Positions 40,967 to 50,058 of a stretch of DNA of 64,000 nt are shown piece after piece. Made by a program: the position numbers and the translations under genes. Numbering within the stretch: position 1 is the first letter of the stretch; each line of letters starts with the position of its first letter. This stretch comes from Chryseobacterium indologenes (lineage in GTDB: Bacteria > Bacteroidota > Bacteroidia > Flavobacteriales > Weeksellaceae): contig NZ_CP074372.1 of the NCBI RefSeq assembly GCF_018362995.1, forward strand, positions 3,658,001 to 3,722,000, read 5' to 3'. The notes beneath the pieces are model-generated. The model was not told where the DNA came from and made no database searches. It worked only from the letters and a program-made list of their open reading frames with translations.

Positions 40967-43843
40967 ATGATTAAAAAATTATCATTGATCTCTTTATTTA
41001 CTTTGCTGCCTGCTTCATATTATTATGCGCAGACAACAGTGTTTGCGTATCTTAAGGATGCGGAAGGAAAGCCTGTTGAGCAAGCAAGTGTAGATTTAAA
41101 AGGAGCAGGAAATGATGCGAAGGCAGACAAAATCGGATATTTCCAATTTACGGATTTGATGCCAGGACATTATCAGATTATGGTTACAAAGCCAAATTTT
41201 GAAACTAAAATTTTTGAATTTGATGTAACCAGTGATGAGAAAAGAAAAGATCTTGGAGTAATCACTCTTTATTCTGCATTGAACGGTGCAGATCAGGGGC
41301 TTGCTATCATAGAAGACTCGGGAGAAAGTGATAGCGGTGGTGTACAGCAAACAGCCACTGTAGGATTACTGCAGGCTTCTCAGGATGCATTCAACAGAAT
41401 TGCAAGTTTCGATTTAGGACCGTACTGGTTCCGCCCAAGAGGAATTGATAGCAGAACAGGGGAGAATATGATCAACGGGGTTTCTATGGCCGCTGCGGAT
41501 AATGGAGATGTAGATTTCAGTACCTGGGGCGGATTGAACGAAATTACCCGTTACCCGGAAATTTCAGCTAATCATGCACCTTCTGAATATGCTTTCGGAG
41601 GAACTACCGGAGTATTTTATAAGAATACCAGAGCCAGCGAGTACAGAAAAGGAAGTCAATTGACATACTCTCTAACCAACAGAAACTATACGAACAGACT
41701 GTCTTACAGATTCTCTTCCGGAATGAATAAGAACGGATGGGCATTTACAGGAATGATCGCAAGAAGATGGGCACAGGAAGGGATTCAGGATGGTACTGCT
41801 TATGATGCATACAGTGGATATATTGGTATTGAGAAGAAATTCAGTGATAGCCATACAATTACCTTAAATGCCATTGGTTCCAAATATTCAAGAAGCTCTT
41901 CAAGTCCAAGCACTCAGGAAGTGTATGATTTCCGAGGTGTTCATTATAACTCTTATTGGGGATGGCAAAACGGAGATAAAAGAAATGAAAGGGTGAAAAG
42001 AGGTTTCCAGCCCATGATTCAATTGCAGGATTTCTGGAAAATCAATAAAAACTCTCAGTTATGGACGTCTGTTTCTTACCAGTTTGGTAAAGAATACAGT
42101 TCTAGGCTGGATTGGTACAGAGCTAATAACCCGTCTCCAACCTATTACCGTAACTTACCAAGCTATTGGTTAAACTATACAAATCCGTCTCCGGAACAAG
42201 CCGCCAACGTCGGAATTACAAGAGACTGGTGGACCAATGATGATCAGTCGCATACACAGATCAACTGGGATAATCTTTATAATGCCAACAGAAACGTAGA
42301 GTATAATGCCATGTTTGGAGGGAGAAGAGCAGCTTATTATCTTGTGGACGATGTAAAAGATGATAAAGTATGGAATGTCTCTACACACTACACTTATAAC
42401 TTTAGCGATACCTCCCGTTTTATTTTAAACTTATCTTACCAGAACTACAGATCTGAACAGTACAGAGAAGTAAACGATCTTTTAGGAGCTGACTTTGCCC
42501 TGAATATGGATCCGTTTGCATCCAATACAACAGCAGGGAGTGTTTGGGGTAAATTTAATACAAGAGAAAATGATACTGATGTTGCCAAAAGAGAAGGTGA
42601 CAAAATCGGATACAGTTATATTTTCAGAAGACAGGAATTTAAAGTAAATCCTGCTTTCAAATTCTCAACAGGGAAATTTGATGTTTTTGTTTCCGGATTA
42701 TTTGGTTATACAACAAACAGCAGAGAAGGATTGTTCCAACACTACCTGTATGAGTCTTCTTACGGAAAAGGAGCAGACCAAAACTTCTGGAATGCAGGGG
42801 TTAAAGGTCAGGTTACCTATAAAATCAATGGTAGAAACTTCCTGGTTTATAACGGAGCTTACTTTTCACAGTCTCCTTTCTTAAATGATATTTATTTTAA
42901 TACAAGAGTAAGTGGTGTTACGACTCCGGGAATCAAGAATGTTGTTGTTGATGCCAACGATTTGAGTTATGTAATCTCTACTCCGATTGTAAAACTTAGA
43001 TTGACAGGTTATCTTGTTAACACTCAGAATGAAACAAGTGTACAAAGATATTTCGCACAGGGAGTTAAGTTAACTACTCTGACTGAAAGCGGAGATCAAG
43101 CTCCTGTTCAGGATGGGGCTTTCATTACACAGGTATTGGCAGGGGCTAATAAGAGAAACATGGGGATCGAACTTGGTGCACAGGTGAAACTTACCCCTAC
43201 TTTGACAGCCAGCGGATTACTAAGTGTAGGACAATATACTTATACTAATAACCCTACCGTTTATTTTGCATCTGATGCTGTAGGAACATTCAGAGAACTT
43301 GATGGAAACGGAAATATCGTATCAAGGTCTTATACCAATATGGGAGAGGCTACCCTTAAAAACTACAGACAGGGAGGAACACCTCAGGAGGCGTATACTT
43401 TAGGTCTTCGTTACAGCAGCCCTAAATACTGGTGGGTAGGAGCTACATGGAACTATTTCGGACATTCGTTCCTTGACCCGTCTCCTGTAACCAGAACAGA
43501 AAGATTCTATACAAACCCTAATACACCGGGAGTTCCTTATGATAACGTAACTGAAGAAGAACTTGCAAGAATTCTGACTCCTACAAAATTGCCATCAGCA
43601 TTCTTCTTCAATGTGAATGCAGGTAAATCCTGGCTGATTGGTAAGTATTATGTATTGGTGTCTGCATCGGTAAATAATATCCTTAATAACAGAAACTTTA
43701 TTACAGGAGGATTTGAGCAGACAAGAAACGTTAACTATACTGACTATGCTAATGATTATGACAGCGGAAACATGGTATTTGCTCCTAAATATTGGTATAA
43801 TCAGGGTAGATCTTATTTTGTTAACCTTCAATTCAGATTCTAA
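40967..43843 (+). CDS. TonB-dependent receptor with N-terminal carboxypeptidase-like domain
   Basis: 958 aa from ATG 40967 (MIKKLSLISLFTLLPASYYYAQ, a clear signal peptide); the earlier ATG at 40892 would put 25 non-signal residues in front. A carboxypeptidase regulatory-like domain (about 24-105, VFAYLKDAEGKPVEQASVDL) is followed by the plug (GIDSRTGENMINGVSM) and a large barrel ending in LQFRF. Paired with a downstream DUF5689 lipoprotein, 26 bp away. Ligand unknown; the divergent secreted hydrolase suggests products of nucleic acid or organophosphate breakdown. Confidence 0.88.
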   Translation: MIKKLSLISLFTLLPASYYYAQTTVFAYLKDAEGKPVEQASVDLKGAGNDAKADKIGYFQFTDLMPGHYQIMVTKPNFETKIFEFDVTSDEKRKDLGVITLYSALNGADQGLAIIEDSGESDSGGVQQTATVGLLQASQDAFNRIASFDLGPYWFRPRGIDSRTGENMINGVSMAAADNGDVDFSTWGGLNEITRYPEISANHAPSEYAFGGTTGVFYKNTRASEYRKGSQLTYSLTNRNYTNRLSYRFSSGMNKNGWAFTGMIARRWAQEGIQDGTAYDAYSGYIGIEKKFSDSHTITLNAIGSKYSRSSSSPSTQEVYDFRGVHYNSYWGWQNGDKRNERVKRGFQPMIQLQDFWKINKNSQLWTSVSYQFGKEYSSRLDWYRANNPSPTYYRNLPSYWLNYTNPSPEQAANVGITRDWWTNDDQSHTQINWDNLYNANRNVEYNAMFGGRRAAYYLVDDVKDDKVWNVSTHYTYNFSDTSRFILNLSYQNYRSEQYREVNDLLGADFALNMDPFASNTTAGSVWGKFNTRENDTDVAKREGDKIGYSYIFRRQEFKVNPAFKFSTGKFDVFVSGLFGYTTNSREGLFQHYLYESSYGKGADQNFWNAGVKGQVTYKINGRNFLVYNGAYFSQSPFLNDIYFNTRVSGVTTPGIKNVVVDANDLSYVISTPIVKLRLTGYLVNTQNETSVQRYFAQGVKLTTLTESGDQAPVQDGAFITQVLAGANKRNMGIELGAQVKLTPTLTASGLLSVGQYTYTNNPTVYFASDAVGTFRELDGNGNIVSRSYTNMGEATLKNYRQGGTPQEAYTLGLRYSSPKYWWVGATWNYFGHSFLDPSPVTRTERFYTNPNTPGVPYDNVTEEELARILTPTKLPSAFFFNVNAGKSWLIGKYYVLVSASVNNILNNRNFITGGFEQTRNVNYTDYANDYDSGNMVFAPKYWYNQGRSYFVNLQFRF

Positions 43844-43869
43844 AAAATTAAAATTAAAAATCGAAAACA

Positions 43870-45294
43870 ATGAAAAATATATATTTTAAAGCGGTGATCT
43901 TTAGTGCCATTTCAATGCTGGCAATCTCGTCTTGTGTAAAAACTGATGATTATGATGTGCCGGAAATCAAATGCACCAACAAATTTGCTGCGGCTAATCA
44001 CCAGTTATCTGACATTACAACCATTGCAAAAGCAAAGCCCGTTGAAGCTGATATCATTAAAGAAGATTTCATCGTAGAAGCTTACGTTTCTTCAAGTGAT
44101 GAATCCGGAAATCTTTACAAAATGATGTTCCTTCAGGATAAGCCTGAAAACCCGACACAAGGTATTGAGATTGACATTGATGGTGCAAGCCAATATCTTG
44201 ATTATCCGGTAGGAGCTTTAGTAAGAATCAACCTTAAAGGATTGATCGTTCAGGGAGTTAATGGAAACATTAAAGTAGGTACTTATGATCCTAACTATCC
44301 TATCGGTAGAATCAACCCAAATAAAGTTTCAAATTACATGGCAAGAGTTTGCGATGGACAGAAGCCTGTAGTAGCTGCTATGAAACCATTAGAGTTCAAC
44401 TTTATCTCTGATGCTCTGAAAAACGGTGCGCACATTAATCAGCTTGTGAAAATAAAAAACGTTCAGTTTGAAGAGCCTGAATTGGCAAAGAACTTTGCTG
44501 ACGAATCAGCTACAGGGGATCGTTATATCACGGATAAAAAAGCAGGCAGATTAGATCTTCGTTTCAGTAATTTTTCAACTTTTGGAAAATCTCCGATCGC
44601 TCCTAAATATGAAAAAAGTGGTGATATCGTTCTTGTTTTAAGCCGTTTTACAAGCTCAAATAACGCGACGGTTTTCACAGATCAGGCTTATATAAGAGAT
44701 CTTAATGATATTAATTTCCCTAACGCCAGATTCACTCCAGGAGAGCCGGAACTTCCTTCTGCTAGTGCTGTAAATCTTTTCCCGAGCTCTGATTTTGAAA
44801 ACTGGGCATCTTTCCTGTCAAGTTTAAATAGCTTTGGGCTTATGCCTTATGCATCTCAAGGTAGTGGGTTGGGGTATAACGGGACAAATTCCCTTCAGAT
44901 TAAAGGTACACCTGCCAATAATGACTATGTATTTACAGCGAATGCTGCGTCAGGAATACCAGCGGCTCCAAAGAGAATTACAATGTATATCAAAGGTACT
45001 GCGTCAGGGAAATCACTTTCTTTCAATGTATATAGAGCAACACCACTGGCTCCTAATACGTCTGCTTTCTATACATTCAATTTAGGAACATTCTCTACAG
45101 GTGCTACTTTAAGCCCTGAAAGTACGAATTCATATACCGGGTCAATTAATACAAACGGACAATGGAGACTGATTGAGCTTACCCTTACAGGTCTTACCGA
45201 TCTTAACGTTACCTCTGGAAAAACTATGTTTGCCCTAAAAACAGGAAAAGACGGAATATATGATCTTCAGATTGACAATATCAAAATTGAGTAA
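43870..45294 (+). CDS. DUF5689 domain lipoprotein
   Basis: 474 aa; lipobox AISSC, lipidated Cys22. An N-terminal DUF5689 region (about 40-280) resembles an OB-fold (EAYVSSSDESGNLYKMMFLQD, IDIDGASQYLDYPVGALVRINLKGL) and is followed by a beta-sandwich domain (about 300-474). It is probably the surface-exposed partner of the upstream TonB receptor, as SusD is for SusC, though it is not a SusD protein. Ended by a strong palindrome. Confidence 0.85.
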   Translation: MKNIYFKAVIFSAISMLAISSCVKTDDYDVPEIKCTNKFAAANHQLSDITTIAKAKPVEADIIKEDFIVEAYVSSSDESGNLYKMMFLQDKPENPTQGIEIDIDGASQYLDYPVGALVRINLKGLIVQGVNGNIKVGTYDPNYPIGRINPNKVSNYMARVCDGQKPVVAAMKPLEFNFISDALKNGAHINQLVKIKNVQFEEPELAKNFADESATGDRYITDKKAGRLDLRFSNFSTFGKSPIAPKYEKSGDIVLVLSRFTSSNNATVFTDQAYIRDLNDINFPNARFTPGEPELPSASAVNLFPSSDFENWASFLSSLNSFGLMPYASQGSGLGYNGTNSLQIKGTPANNDYVFTANAASGIPAAPKRITMYIKGTASGKSLSFNVYRATPLAPNTSAFYTFNLGTFSTGATLSPESTNSYTGSINTNGQWRLIELTLTGLTDLNVTSGKTMFALKTGKDGIYDLQIDNIKIE

Positions 45295-45331
45295 TAAATT
45301 AGGATAAAATATATTCTAATATACTTTATAG

Positions 45332-45367
45332 AAATCGGGCAGCTCGTACGAGCTGCCCGATTTTATT
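45332..45367. terminator. Bidirectional terminator with a 32-bp perfect palindrome
   Basis: 15-bp arms AAATCGGGCAGCTCG (45332-45346) and CGAGCTGCCCGATTT (45349-45363) around TA, then T-rich sequence. It separates the convergent DUF5689 and PixA/AidA genes. Confidence 0.9.
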
Positions 45368-45388
45368 TATAAGAGGTTTTATTTTCGT

Positions 45389-45940
45389 TTACTTAACCGT
45401 AATTGTTGGATCCCAGTAAAAGTACCCGTACAAAATCTGTTTGTTACTGTCATTCGGGTCTAAAATGTAAAGGCCGAATTGTACATAGAAGTTCTCTTTT
45501 CCAGTAGATCTAACTTTTGAGTCAATACTGGCAAAGCTGATATCTGCAGAAGTGGCAGGGAGGCCGTTTAAAGAATTTACATCTGGTACAGCAGCTTGCT
45601 TTCTTCTCACAGAATTATATACGAAATTATTAAAAACCTGATCTCCTGACCAGTATTTAATATTATAAATAATAACTGCGTCATCGGAATTCTGGTAGAT
45701 GGATGTTCCTCTGAAAGAAACTGTATCTCCTGCTCTTGCGCTGAAGTTCAAGTCAGCAGAACCCTGTCCTGAGATAGCATTGGCATTGGAAACAATCATA
45801 TGCTGGCTGTTATGGTCAATTCCTACAGGTCTGTTTGGATCCGTACTGGGGCTTTTATAATTTGCCCGTACATAATCCGTGTCAATTACGATCAGGATAT
45901 CTATTGCCTGACTCGATGATTTAAGTGTTGCATCGTCCAT
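45389..45940 (-). CDS. AidA/PixA family (inclusion-body) protein
   Basis: 183 aa, no signal peptide. The family pattern is IDILIVIDTDYVRANY near the start, PNRPVGIDHNSQHMIVSN, and GSADLNFSARAGDTVSFRGTS in the middle. PixA is a methionine-poor inclusion-body protein of Xenorhabdus; AidA relatives occur near quorum sensing in Burkholderia and Ralstonia. The role here is unknown. It stands alone, with a possible -7 box TACATTTG (minus, 46043-46050) 103 bp upstream. Confidence 0.8.
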   Translation of the reverse strand: MDDATLKSSSQAIDILIVIDTDYVRANYKSPSTDPNRPVGIDHNSQHMIVSNANAISGQGSADLNFSARAGDTVSFRGTSIYQNSDDAVIIYNIKYWSGDQVFNNFVYNSVRRKQAAVPDVNSLNGLPATSADISFASIDSKVRSTGKENFYVQFGLYILDPNDSNKQILYGYFYWDPTITVK

Positions 45941-46150
45941 GATATTTCGTTTTTAGTTTGGTATTTCTTACTCATTTGGCTTTTCAGATTTCGCCCCGTT
46001 ATTAAAGTGATTCCGGCTTCACGTTTGGTTGTAATTACAATACAAATGTACATTGCTGATAATGAAAATATTATAGTGTAAATGCTGAAATTTACAGTTA
46101 AGTATTTGTACGTAATTAATCTCTTTGATGTGACTTGTTTGTTTTTCAAC

Positions 46151-46185
46151 AAAAAAATACCCTGAAAATTTTACTTTCCAGGGTA
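46151..46185 (-). terminator. Terminator after the DUF6702 gene
   Basis: TACCCTG (46158-46164) and CAGGGTA (46179-46185), with extra pairing inside; A7 at 46151-46157 gives the minus-strand U-run. It ends the cell-wall-sugar cluster. Confidence 0.8.
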
Positions 46186-46216
46186 CCCATTTTATAATGG
46201 TTAAATCTAATTCACG

Positions 46217-46687
46217 TTAAAAAGAAACCTCATTCACTTCTTTTCCTCTTTGGAAGTTCATTGTTTTCTGGCTGCCTTTGTAGGCGATGTTCACCAGATT
46301 GATCTGCTTAGGAAAAGCGCTTAAGAGAATCGTATTTTTAATCTTTAAGGTATTGATATCTGAAACACCTCCGGTTTCAAAATACACCCATACAGTTTCT
46401 CCACTGACCTGACTTCCTGTGAAGGTTATCGTTTTAGGAGCACCATTGACAAACACATCAAAATTATTGTTCACATATTTTTTTACCTCCGCTTCAAATC
46501 CAGCCGTGTTGGGGTTGATCTTGATGGCATCAGAGATGTGGCTTGTATTCATTTTTGTGGTAAACTTCAATGTCTTGCTTCCATCAACATAATCCACTTT
46601 GGTCATTGAAGAGAAAAAGTCTACATACATAAAACTCATTAACACAAAAAATGTTAAAATTCCTGATATATATAAAAGTTTTTTCAT
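46217..46687 (-). CDS. DUF6702 family protein
   Basis: 156 aa from ATG 46687 (MKKLLYISGILTFFVLMSF, signal anchor or signal peptide). The family pattern is VDYVDGSKTLKFTTKM, then VWVYFETGGVSDINTLKIKNTILLSAFPKQINLVNI. Usually found as a small exported protein with unknown role. Last gene of the minus-strand cluster that begins with the AmgK-like kinase. Confidence 0.78.
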   Translation of the reverse strand: MKKLLYISGILTFFVLMSFMYVDFFSSMTKVDYVDGSKTLKFTTKMNTSHISDAIKINPNTAGFEAEVKKYVNNNFDVFVNGAPKTITFTGSQVSGETVWVYFETGGVSDINTLKIKNTILLSAFPKQINLVNIAYKGSQKTMNFQRGKEVNEVSF

Positions 46688-46745
46688 CTTAATTAATAGA
46701 TTTACAATCATACTTGCTAGTTATAAGTCACAAATAATATGCCAA

Positions 46746-47498
46746 TTAAAAATTTACATTCACAGAATATTTATCATAAAAGGCTTTAATATGTGCTACA
46801 GCCTCGTCAGCGGTATCTACCACACGATAAAGATCCAAATCATCTTCAGCAATCATTCCTTCTTTCAACAGAGTTGCCTTGAACCAGTCTAATAATCCTC
46901 CCCAGAATTCGCTTCCTACCAGAACAATTGGAAATTTTCCTATTTTGTTGGTTTGAATAAGAGTCATCGCTTCAGTAAGCTCATCTAAAGTTCCGAAACC
47001 GCCTGGCATTACTACAAACCCCTGAGAATATTTTACAAACATTACTTTTCTCACGAAAAAGTAATCAAAATTCATAGAATAGGATTTATTGATATAAGGA
47101 TTAAAATGCTGCTCAAAAGGAAGATCAATATTCAATCCGATAGATTTTCCTTTAGCATTGAAAGCACCTTTGTTTCCTGCTTCCATAACACCTGGACCAC
47201 CTCCTGTGATGATTCCGAAGCCTATTTTGGTAATCTTCTCCGCAATATCTACCGCCATTTCATAATACTTGTTCTCCGGCTTCAAGCGGGCAGAACCAAA
47301 TATAGAAACACATGGTCCAATCTTGGCCAGTTTCTCATAACCGTCTACAAATTCAGCCATGACCTTGAAGACCATCCAGCTGTCTTTGGCGATTGTTTCG
47401 TCCCAGGCTTTTTGTCTGAAACTATTATGTAGTTTTGTTTCGTTAATGTCAAGTTCCGGATTTACTAAACTCTCATCCCTAGTTCCATCAATTTCCAT
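46746..47498 (-). CDS. TIGR00730 (LOG) family Rossmann-fold protein
   Basis: 250 aa. GGGPGVMEAGNKGAF and PGGFGTLDELTEAMTLIQT are the LOG signatures. LOG proteins are cytokinin-riboside-5'-monophosphate or general nucleotide 5'-monophosphate phosphoribohydrolases; many bacterial members have no proven role. 8 bp after the MurU-like gene. Confidence 0.9.
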   Translation of the reverse strand: MEIDGTRDESLVNPELDINETKLHNSFRQKAWDETIAKDSWMVFKVMAEFVDGYEKLAKIGPCVSIFGSARLKPENKYYEMAVDIAEKITKIGFGIITGGGPGVMEAGNKGAFNAKGKSIGLNIDLPFEQHFNPYINKSYSMNFDYFFVRKVMFVKYSQGFVVMPGGFGTLDELTEAMTLIQTNKIGKFPIVLVGSEFWGGLLDWFKATLLKEGMIAEDDLDLYRVVDTADEAVAHIKAFYDKYSVNVNF

Positions 47499-47506
47499 TG
47501 CAAAAT

Positions 47507-48220
47507 TTATTTAAAGTGTTTTTCGGCTTCTGTTACAGATGAAGGTCTTCCGACGTCGATAAGAATACTGTCATGTACAAAACCGTGTATATGCTCGGTC
47601 TGCATCAGGTCCAGATATTCTTCCATAACAGAAAATTTGCCTGTTCTTTTTATTTTTTCGAAGATCGTAGGATTGATACAATGAATTCCGCTGAAAGCAA
47701 GCGCTTTAAAGCCTTTATTAAATTCTGCCAGCCTTTGTTCACCAGTTTGTACATTCAGCCAGCCTCTCAAAACCATATCATCATTGAAAAGGAGTTTTCT
47801 CGAGCTTTCTCTGTCGGAAACCGCTAAAGTAGCAAAATCTTTTATCTTTTTGTGGTATTCTACCAACGCATTGATGTTCAGGTCTGTGAGAATATCCGCA
47901 TTCATGATCAAAAAATCTTCTCTATGATCAAGAAATTTTCTCGCAAAAATCAAGCCACCGCCTGTTTCAAGAAGCTCGTTGGTTTCATCAGAAATTTCAA
48001 TCCTGCATCCGAAATTATTGTTTTTATTTAAGAAATCAACAATCTGATCTCCAAAATGATGAATGTTGATAACAAAATCCTTTATTCCGAAACTTTTCAG
48101 GTAATTTATATTTCTTTCCAGAAGTGGAATTTCGTTTACTTTTGCCAACGCTTTCGGATGGTGATCTGTAAATGGTTTCAATCTGGTTCCTTTTCCTGCT
48201 GCGAAAATTAGAGCTTTCAT
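47507..48220 (-). CDS. murU: NDP-sugar nucleotidyltransferase, probable MurU
   Basis: 237 aa, a single nucleotidyltransferase domain. FAAGKGTRLKPFTDHHPKAL is the nucleotide loop, MNADILTDLN the metal site, and ETGGGLIFARKFL, SGIHCINPTIF and DVGRPSS are typical. With the AmgK-like kinase two genes upstream it should turn MurNAc-1-P into UDP-MurNAc. Other sugar-1-P substrates are possible, so the symbol is from context. Confidence 0.75.
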   Translation of the reverse strand: MKALIFAAGKGTRLKPFTDHHPKALAKVNEIPLLERNINYLKSFGIKDFVINIHHFGDQIVDFLNKNNNFGCRIEISDETNELLETGGGLIFARKFLDHREDFLIMNADILTDLNINALVEYHKKIKDFATLAVSDRESSRKLLFNDDMVLRGWLNVQTGEQRLAEFNKGFKALAFSGIHCINPTIFEKIKRTGKFSVMEEYLDLMQTEHIHGFVHDSILIDVGRPSSVTEAEKHFK

Positions 48221-48288
48221 AATTGTATAAGTAATGAGTGATAGGTAATGAGTAATATAAGTATAATTAGAAAATTACTTATTGCTCA

Positions 48289-48705
48289 TTATTGATTACT
48301 AATATTCAGTTGCGGTTGTTCATCATGCTGAAGGGTGATTTCCGTTCCTTCAGGATATTTTTCTTTGATAAATTCAGCAATTTTTATGGCACAATATACT
48401 GATCTGTGCTGTCCGCCGGTACATCCGAAGTTGATCTGCAGATGTTCAAATCCTCTCTCAAGATAGTTATCGATATTGATTGAAACAATGGATTTTACCA
48501 GTTCCAGAAACTTTGGCATTTCCGTTTTTGTTTCCAGATATTCCTGAACCCCAATATCATTTCCGGTCTGAATTTTATATTCTTCAATTCTTCCCGGGTT
48601 TAAAATTCCACGGCAGTCAAAAGCGAAACCTCCGCCGTTTCCTGAATTGTCTTTAGGAATTCCTCCTTTCTTGTATGAAAAACTGTGTATCTCGATGTGT
48701 AGCAT
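48289..48705 (-). CDS. RapZ C-terminal domain protein
   Basis: 138 aa matching only the C-terminal half of RapZ; the N-terminal P-loop kinase half is absent. GCTGGQHRSVYCAIKIAEFI is the signature; FSYKKGGIPKD and FDCRGILNPGR lie upstream. In E. coli RapZ senses GlcN6P and controls glmS through small RNAs; the standalone C-domain holds the sensor part. Lying between the AmgK-like and MurU-like genes, it points to amino-sugar homeostasis. Confidence 0.85.
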   Translation of the reverse strand: MLHIEIHSFSYKKGGIPKDNSGNGGGFAFDCRGILNPGRIEEYKIQTGNDIGVQEYLETKTEMPKFLELVKSIVSINIDNYLERGFEHLQINFGCTGGQHRSVYCAIKIAEFIKEKYPEGTEITLQHDEQPQLNISNQ

Positions 48706-48748
48706 ATTCTTTCTTTTAAATTTTAAACCATTAAGGTTTATTTAGTAA

Positions 48749-48798
48749 TGTCGAAGTGTCTTTATTTCGTTTCTGTCAGTCTGAGCGGAGTCGAAGAC
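48749..48798. repeat. Intergenic repeat with GTCGAAG words
   Basis: GTCAGTCTGAGCGGAGTCGAAGAC-type element (48775-48798) with a partial copy GTCGAAGTGTC at 48750-48760. I recall very similar sequences scattered through flavobacterial genomes. It directly abuts the stop codon of the AmgK-like gene. Function unknown. Confidence 0.55.
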
Positions 48799-49818
48799 TT
48801 AGTTATTTAATATTTCCTCAATTTTTTGCTTTGCTCTGTCTGAAATCAGTTGTTGAATTACTTTTTTCAGTTCAGGATAATCATTCATCTGCTCCCATGA
48901 GTCGGCAAATTGTGTAATATTCTGAATTCCTTTTTCCAGGCTGGCTATGAAATGCTGTTTTCTCTGAATCAAACCTCTGAATCCATAAGCTCCCAATACC
49001 TGTAAAAATCTCATCATCTGAATGGGCATCACTGCATCTTTCAGTTGAATCTTCGTTTGAGGATTTTCAAACCGCTGAATATAAAATTCCAGCATTTCCT
49101 GTTTAAAATCGTCGGTGAAATTTGCTTTAGCCTGAAAAAGAAAAGAGATGACATCGTACATTAATGGGCCCCTCATTGCAGACTGGTAATCAATGAAAGA
49201 AACTTCATTCTTTTCATTCACCATGATATTTCTCGCCTGGAAATCACGGATCATAATTCCTTTAGGCTCAATGTTTTCAATGAGTAAAGCGATTTTTTTG
49301 AATTCCTTTAAAAGTGTTGATTTGTTGTATTCAAGCTCCAGGACATCAGCCACAAAATTTTTAAAATAATAAAGATCATGAATCACAGGAAGCTCATCAT
49401 AACTTTCGTATTCAAAGGTTTTTGAAAAATCAATTTTTCCCTGCGTCTGCATCTGCATTTGGAAAAGTTTTTTCAATGTCTGCTGTACCAAAGATCTTAC
49501 AGTGGAAGATTGTTGCTCTTTTGTAATGATCTCCGAAAGGGTGTGTTGTCCCAAAAATTCCTGGATGTACATTTTTCTGTCATCAGAAACAGCAAGAATA
49601 GAAGGGGTATTGAGTTTCAAATTTGAAAATAACTCAGAATAGTAAAGGAAACTTTCATTTTCCGGGATATTTTCATTGTAGGTGATGATGTATTTTTCAG
49701 TGCCGGCAGTGGCCAGAAAATTTACCCTCGCAGAGCCGCTTTGAGCTAATGTGACGAATTCGGAAGATTTTTTACCCAAATGGTTTTCAAAAAATCGTTT
49801 TGCGTTTTCAGAAGTCAT
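48799..49818 (-). CDS. amgK: Aminoglycoside-phosphotransferase-fold kinase, probable AmgK
   Basis: 339 aa. The APH fold shows MIRDFQARNIMVNEKNEVSF (catalytic Asp) and FIDYQSAMRGPLMYDVISFL (metal-binding DxD-like site). AmgK phosphorylates the anomeric OH of MurNAc and GlcNAc in the cell-wall recycling route that bypasses GlcN6P. Linkage to a MurU-like enzyme and RapZ-C strongly supports this over an antibiotic-resistance or choline kinase role. First gene of the cluster. Confidence 0.78.
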   Translation of the reverse strand: MTSENAKRFFENHLGKKSSEFVTLAQSGSARVNFLATAGTEKYIITYNENIPENESFLYYSELFSNLKLNTPSILAVSDDRKMYIQEFLGQHTLSEIITKEQQSSTVRSLVQQTLKKLFQMQMQTQGKIDFSKTFEYESYDELPVIHDLYYFKNFVADVLELEYNKSTLLKEFKKIALLIENIEPKGIMIRDFQARNIMVNEKNEVSFIDYQSAMRGPLMYDVISFLFQAKANFTDDFKQEMLEFYIQRFENPQTKIQLKDAVMPIQMMRFLQVLGAYGFRGLIQRKQHFIASLEKGIQNITQFADSWEQMNDYPELKKVIQQLISDRAKQKIEEILNN

Positions 49819-50046
49819 AATATGGAAACAAATATACTAAATAAACGTGAGTTGGGAATTATAGTTTAAAGAAGTGAAAATGTGAGGGGAAGAGACCGTT
49901 GTAATGAAGGAATAAAAAAGTGTTGAATATTTATTTTATGGAGAATTTTAAAGAAAATTTTACAGTATTATATCCCATAATCGAAAGATCTGATGGGTGT
50001 TTTTTAAGTTTCTTGATTCAAATTCAGGATATTACAGGCTAATTTT

Positions 50047-50054
50047 TATCTTTG
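50047..50054 (+). promoter_or_regulatory. -7 promoter element for the exosortase gene
   Basis: TATCTTTG ends 4 bp before the xrtF ATG at 50059, so the transcript would start at or next to the start codon. No -33 element at normal spacing. Confidence 0.5.
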
Positions 50055-50058
50055 TAGA

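Noticed and set aside
48799..49818. Aminoglycoside resistance gene
   Set aside because: The fold is shared, but the neighbours (RapZ-C, MurU-like) point to cell-wall sugar recycling.
49938..50042. 34-codon ORF just upstream of xrtF
   Set aside because: It ends at the promoter box of xrtF, resembles no known protein and sits in AT-rich DNA where such ORFs arise by chance.
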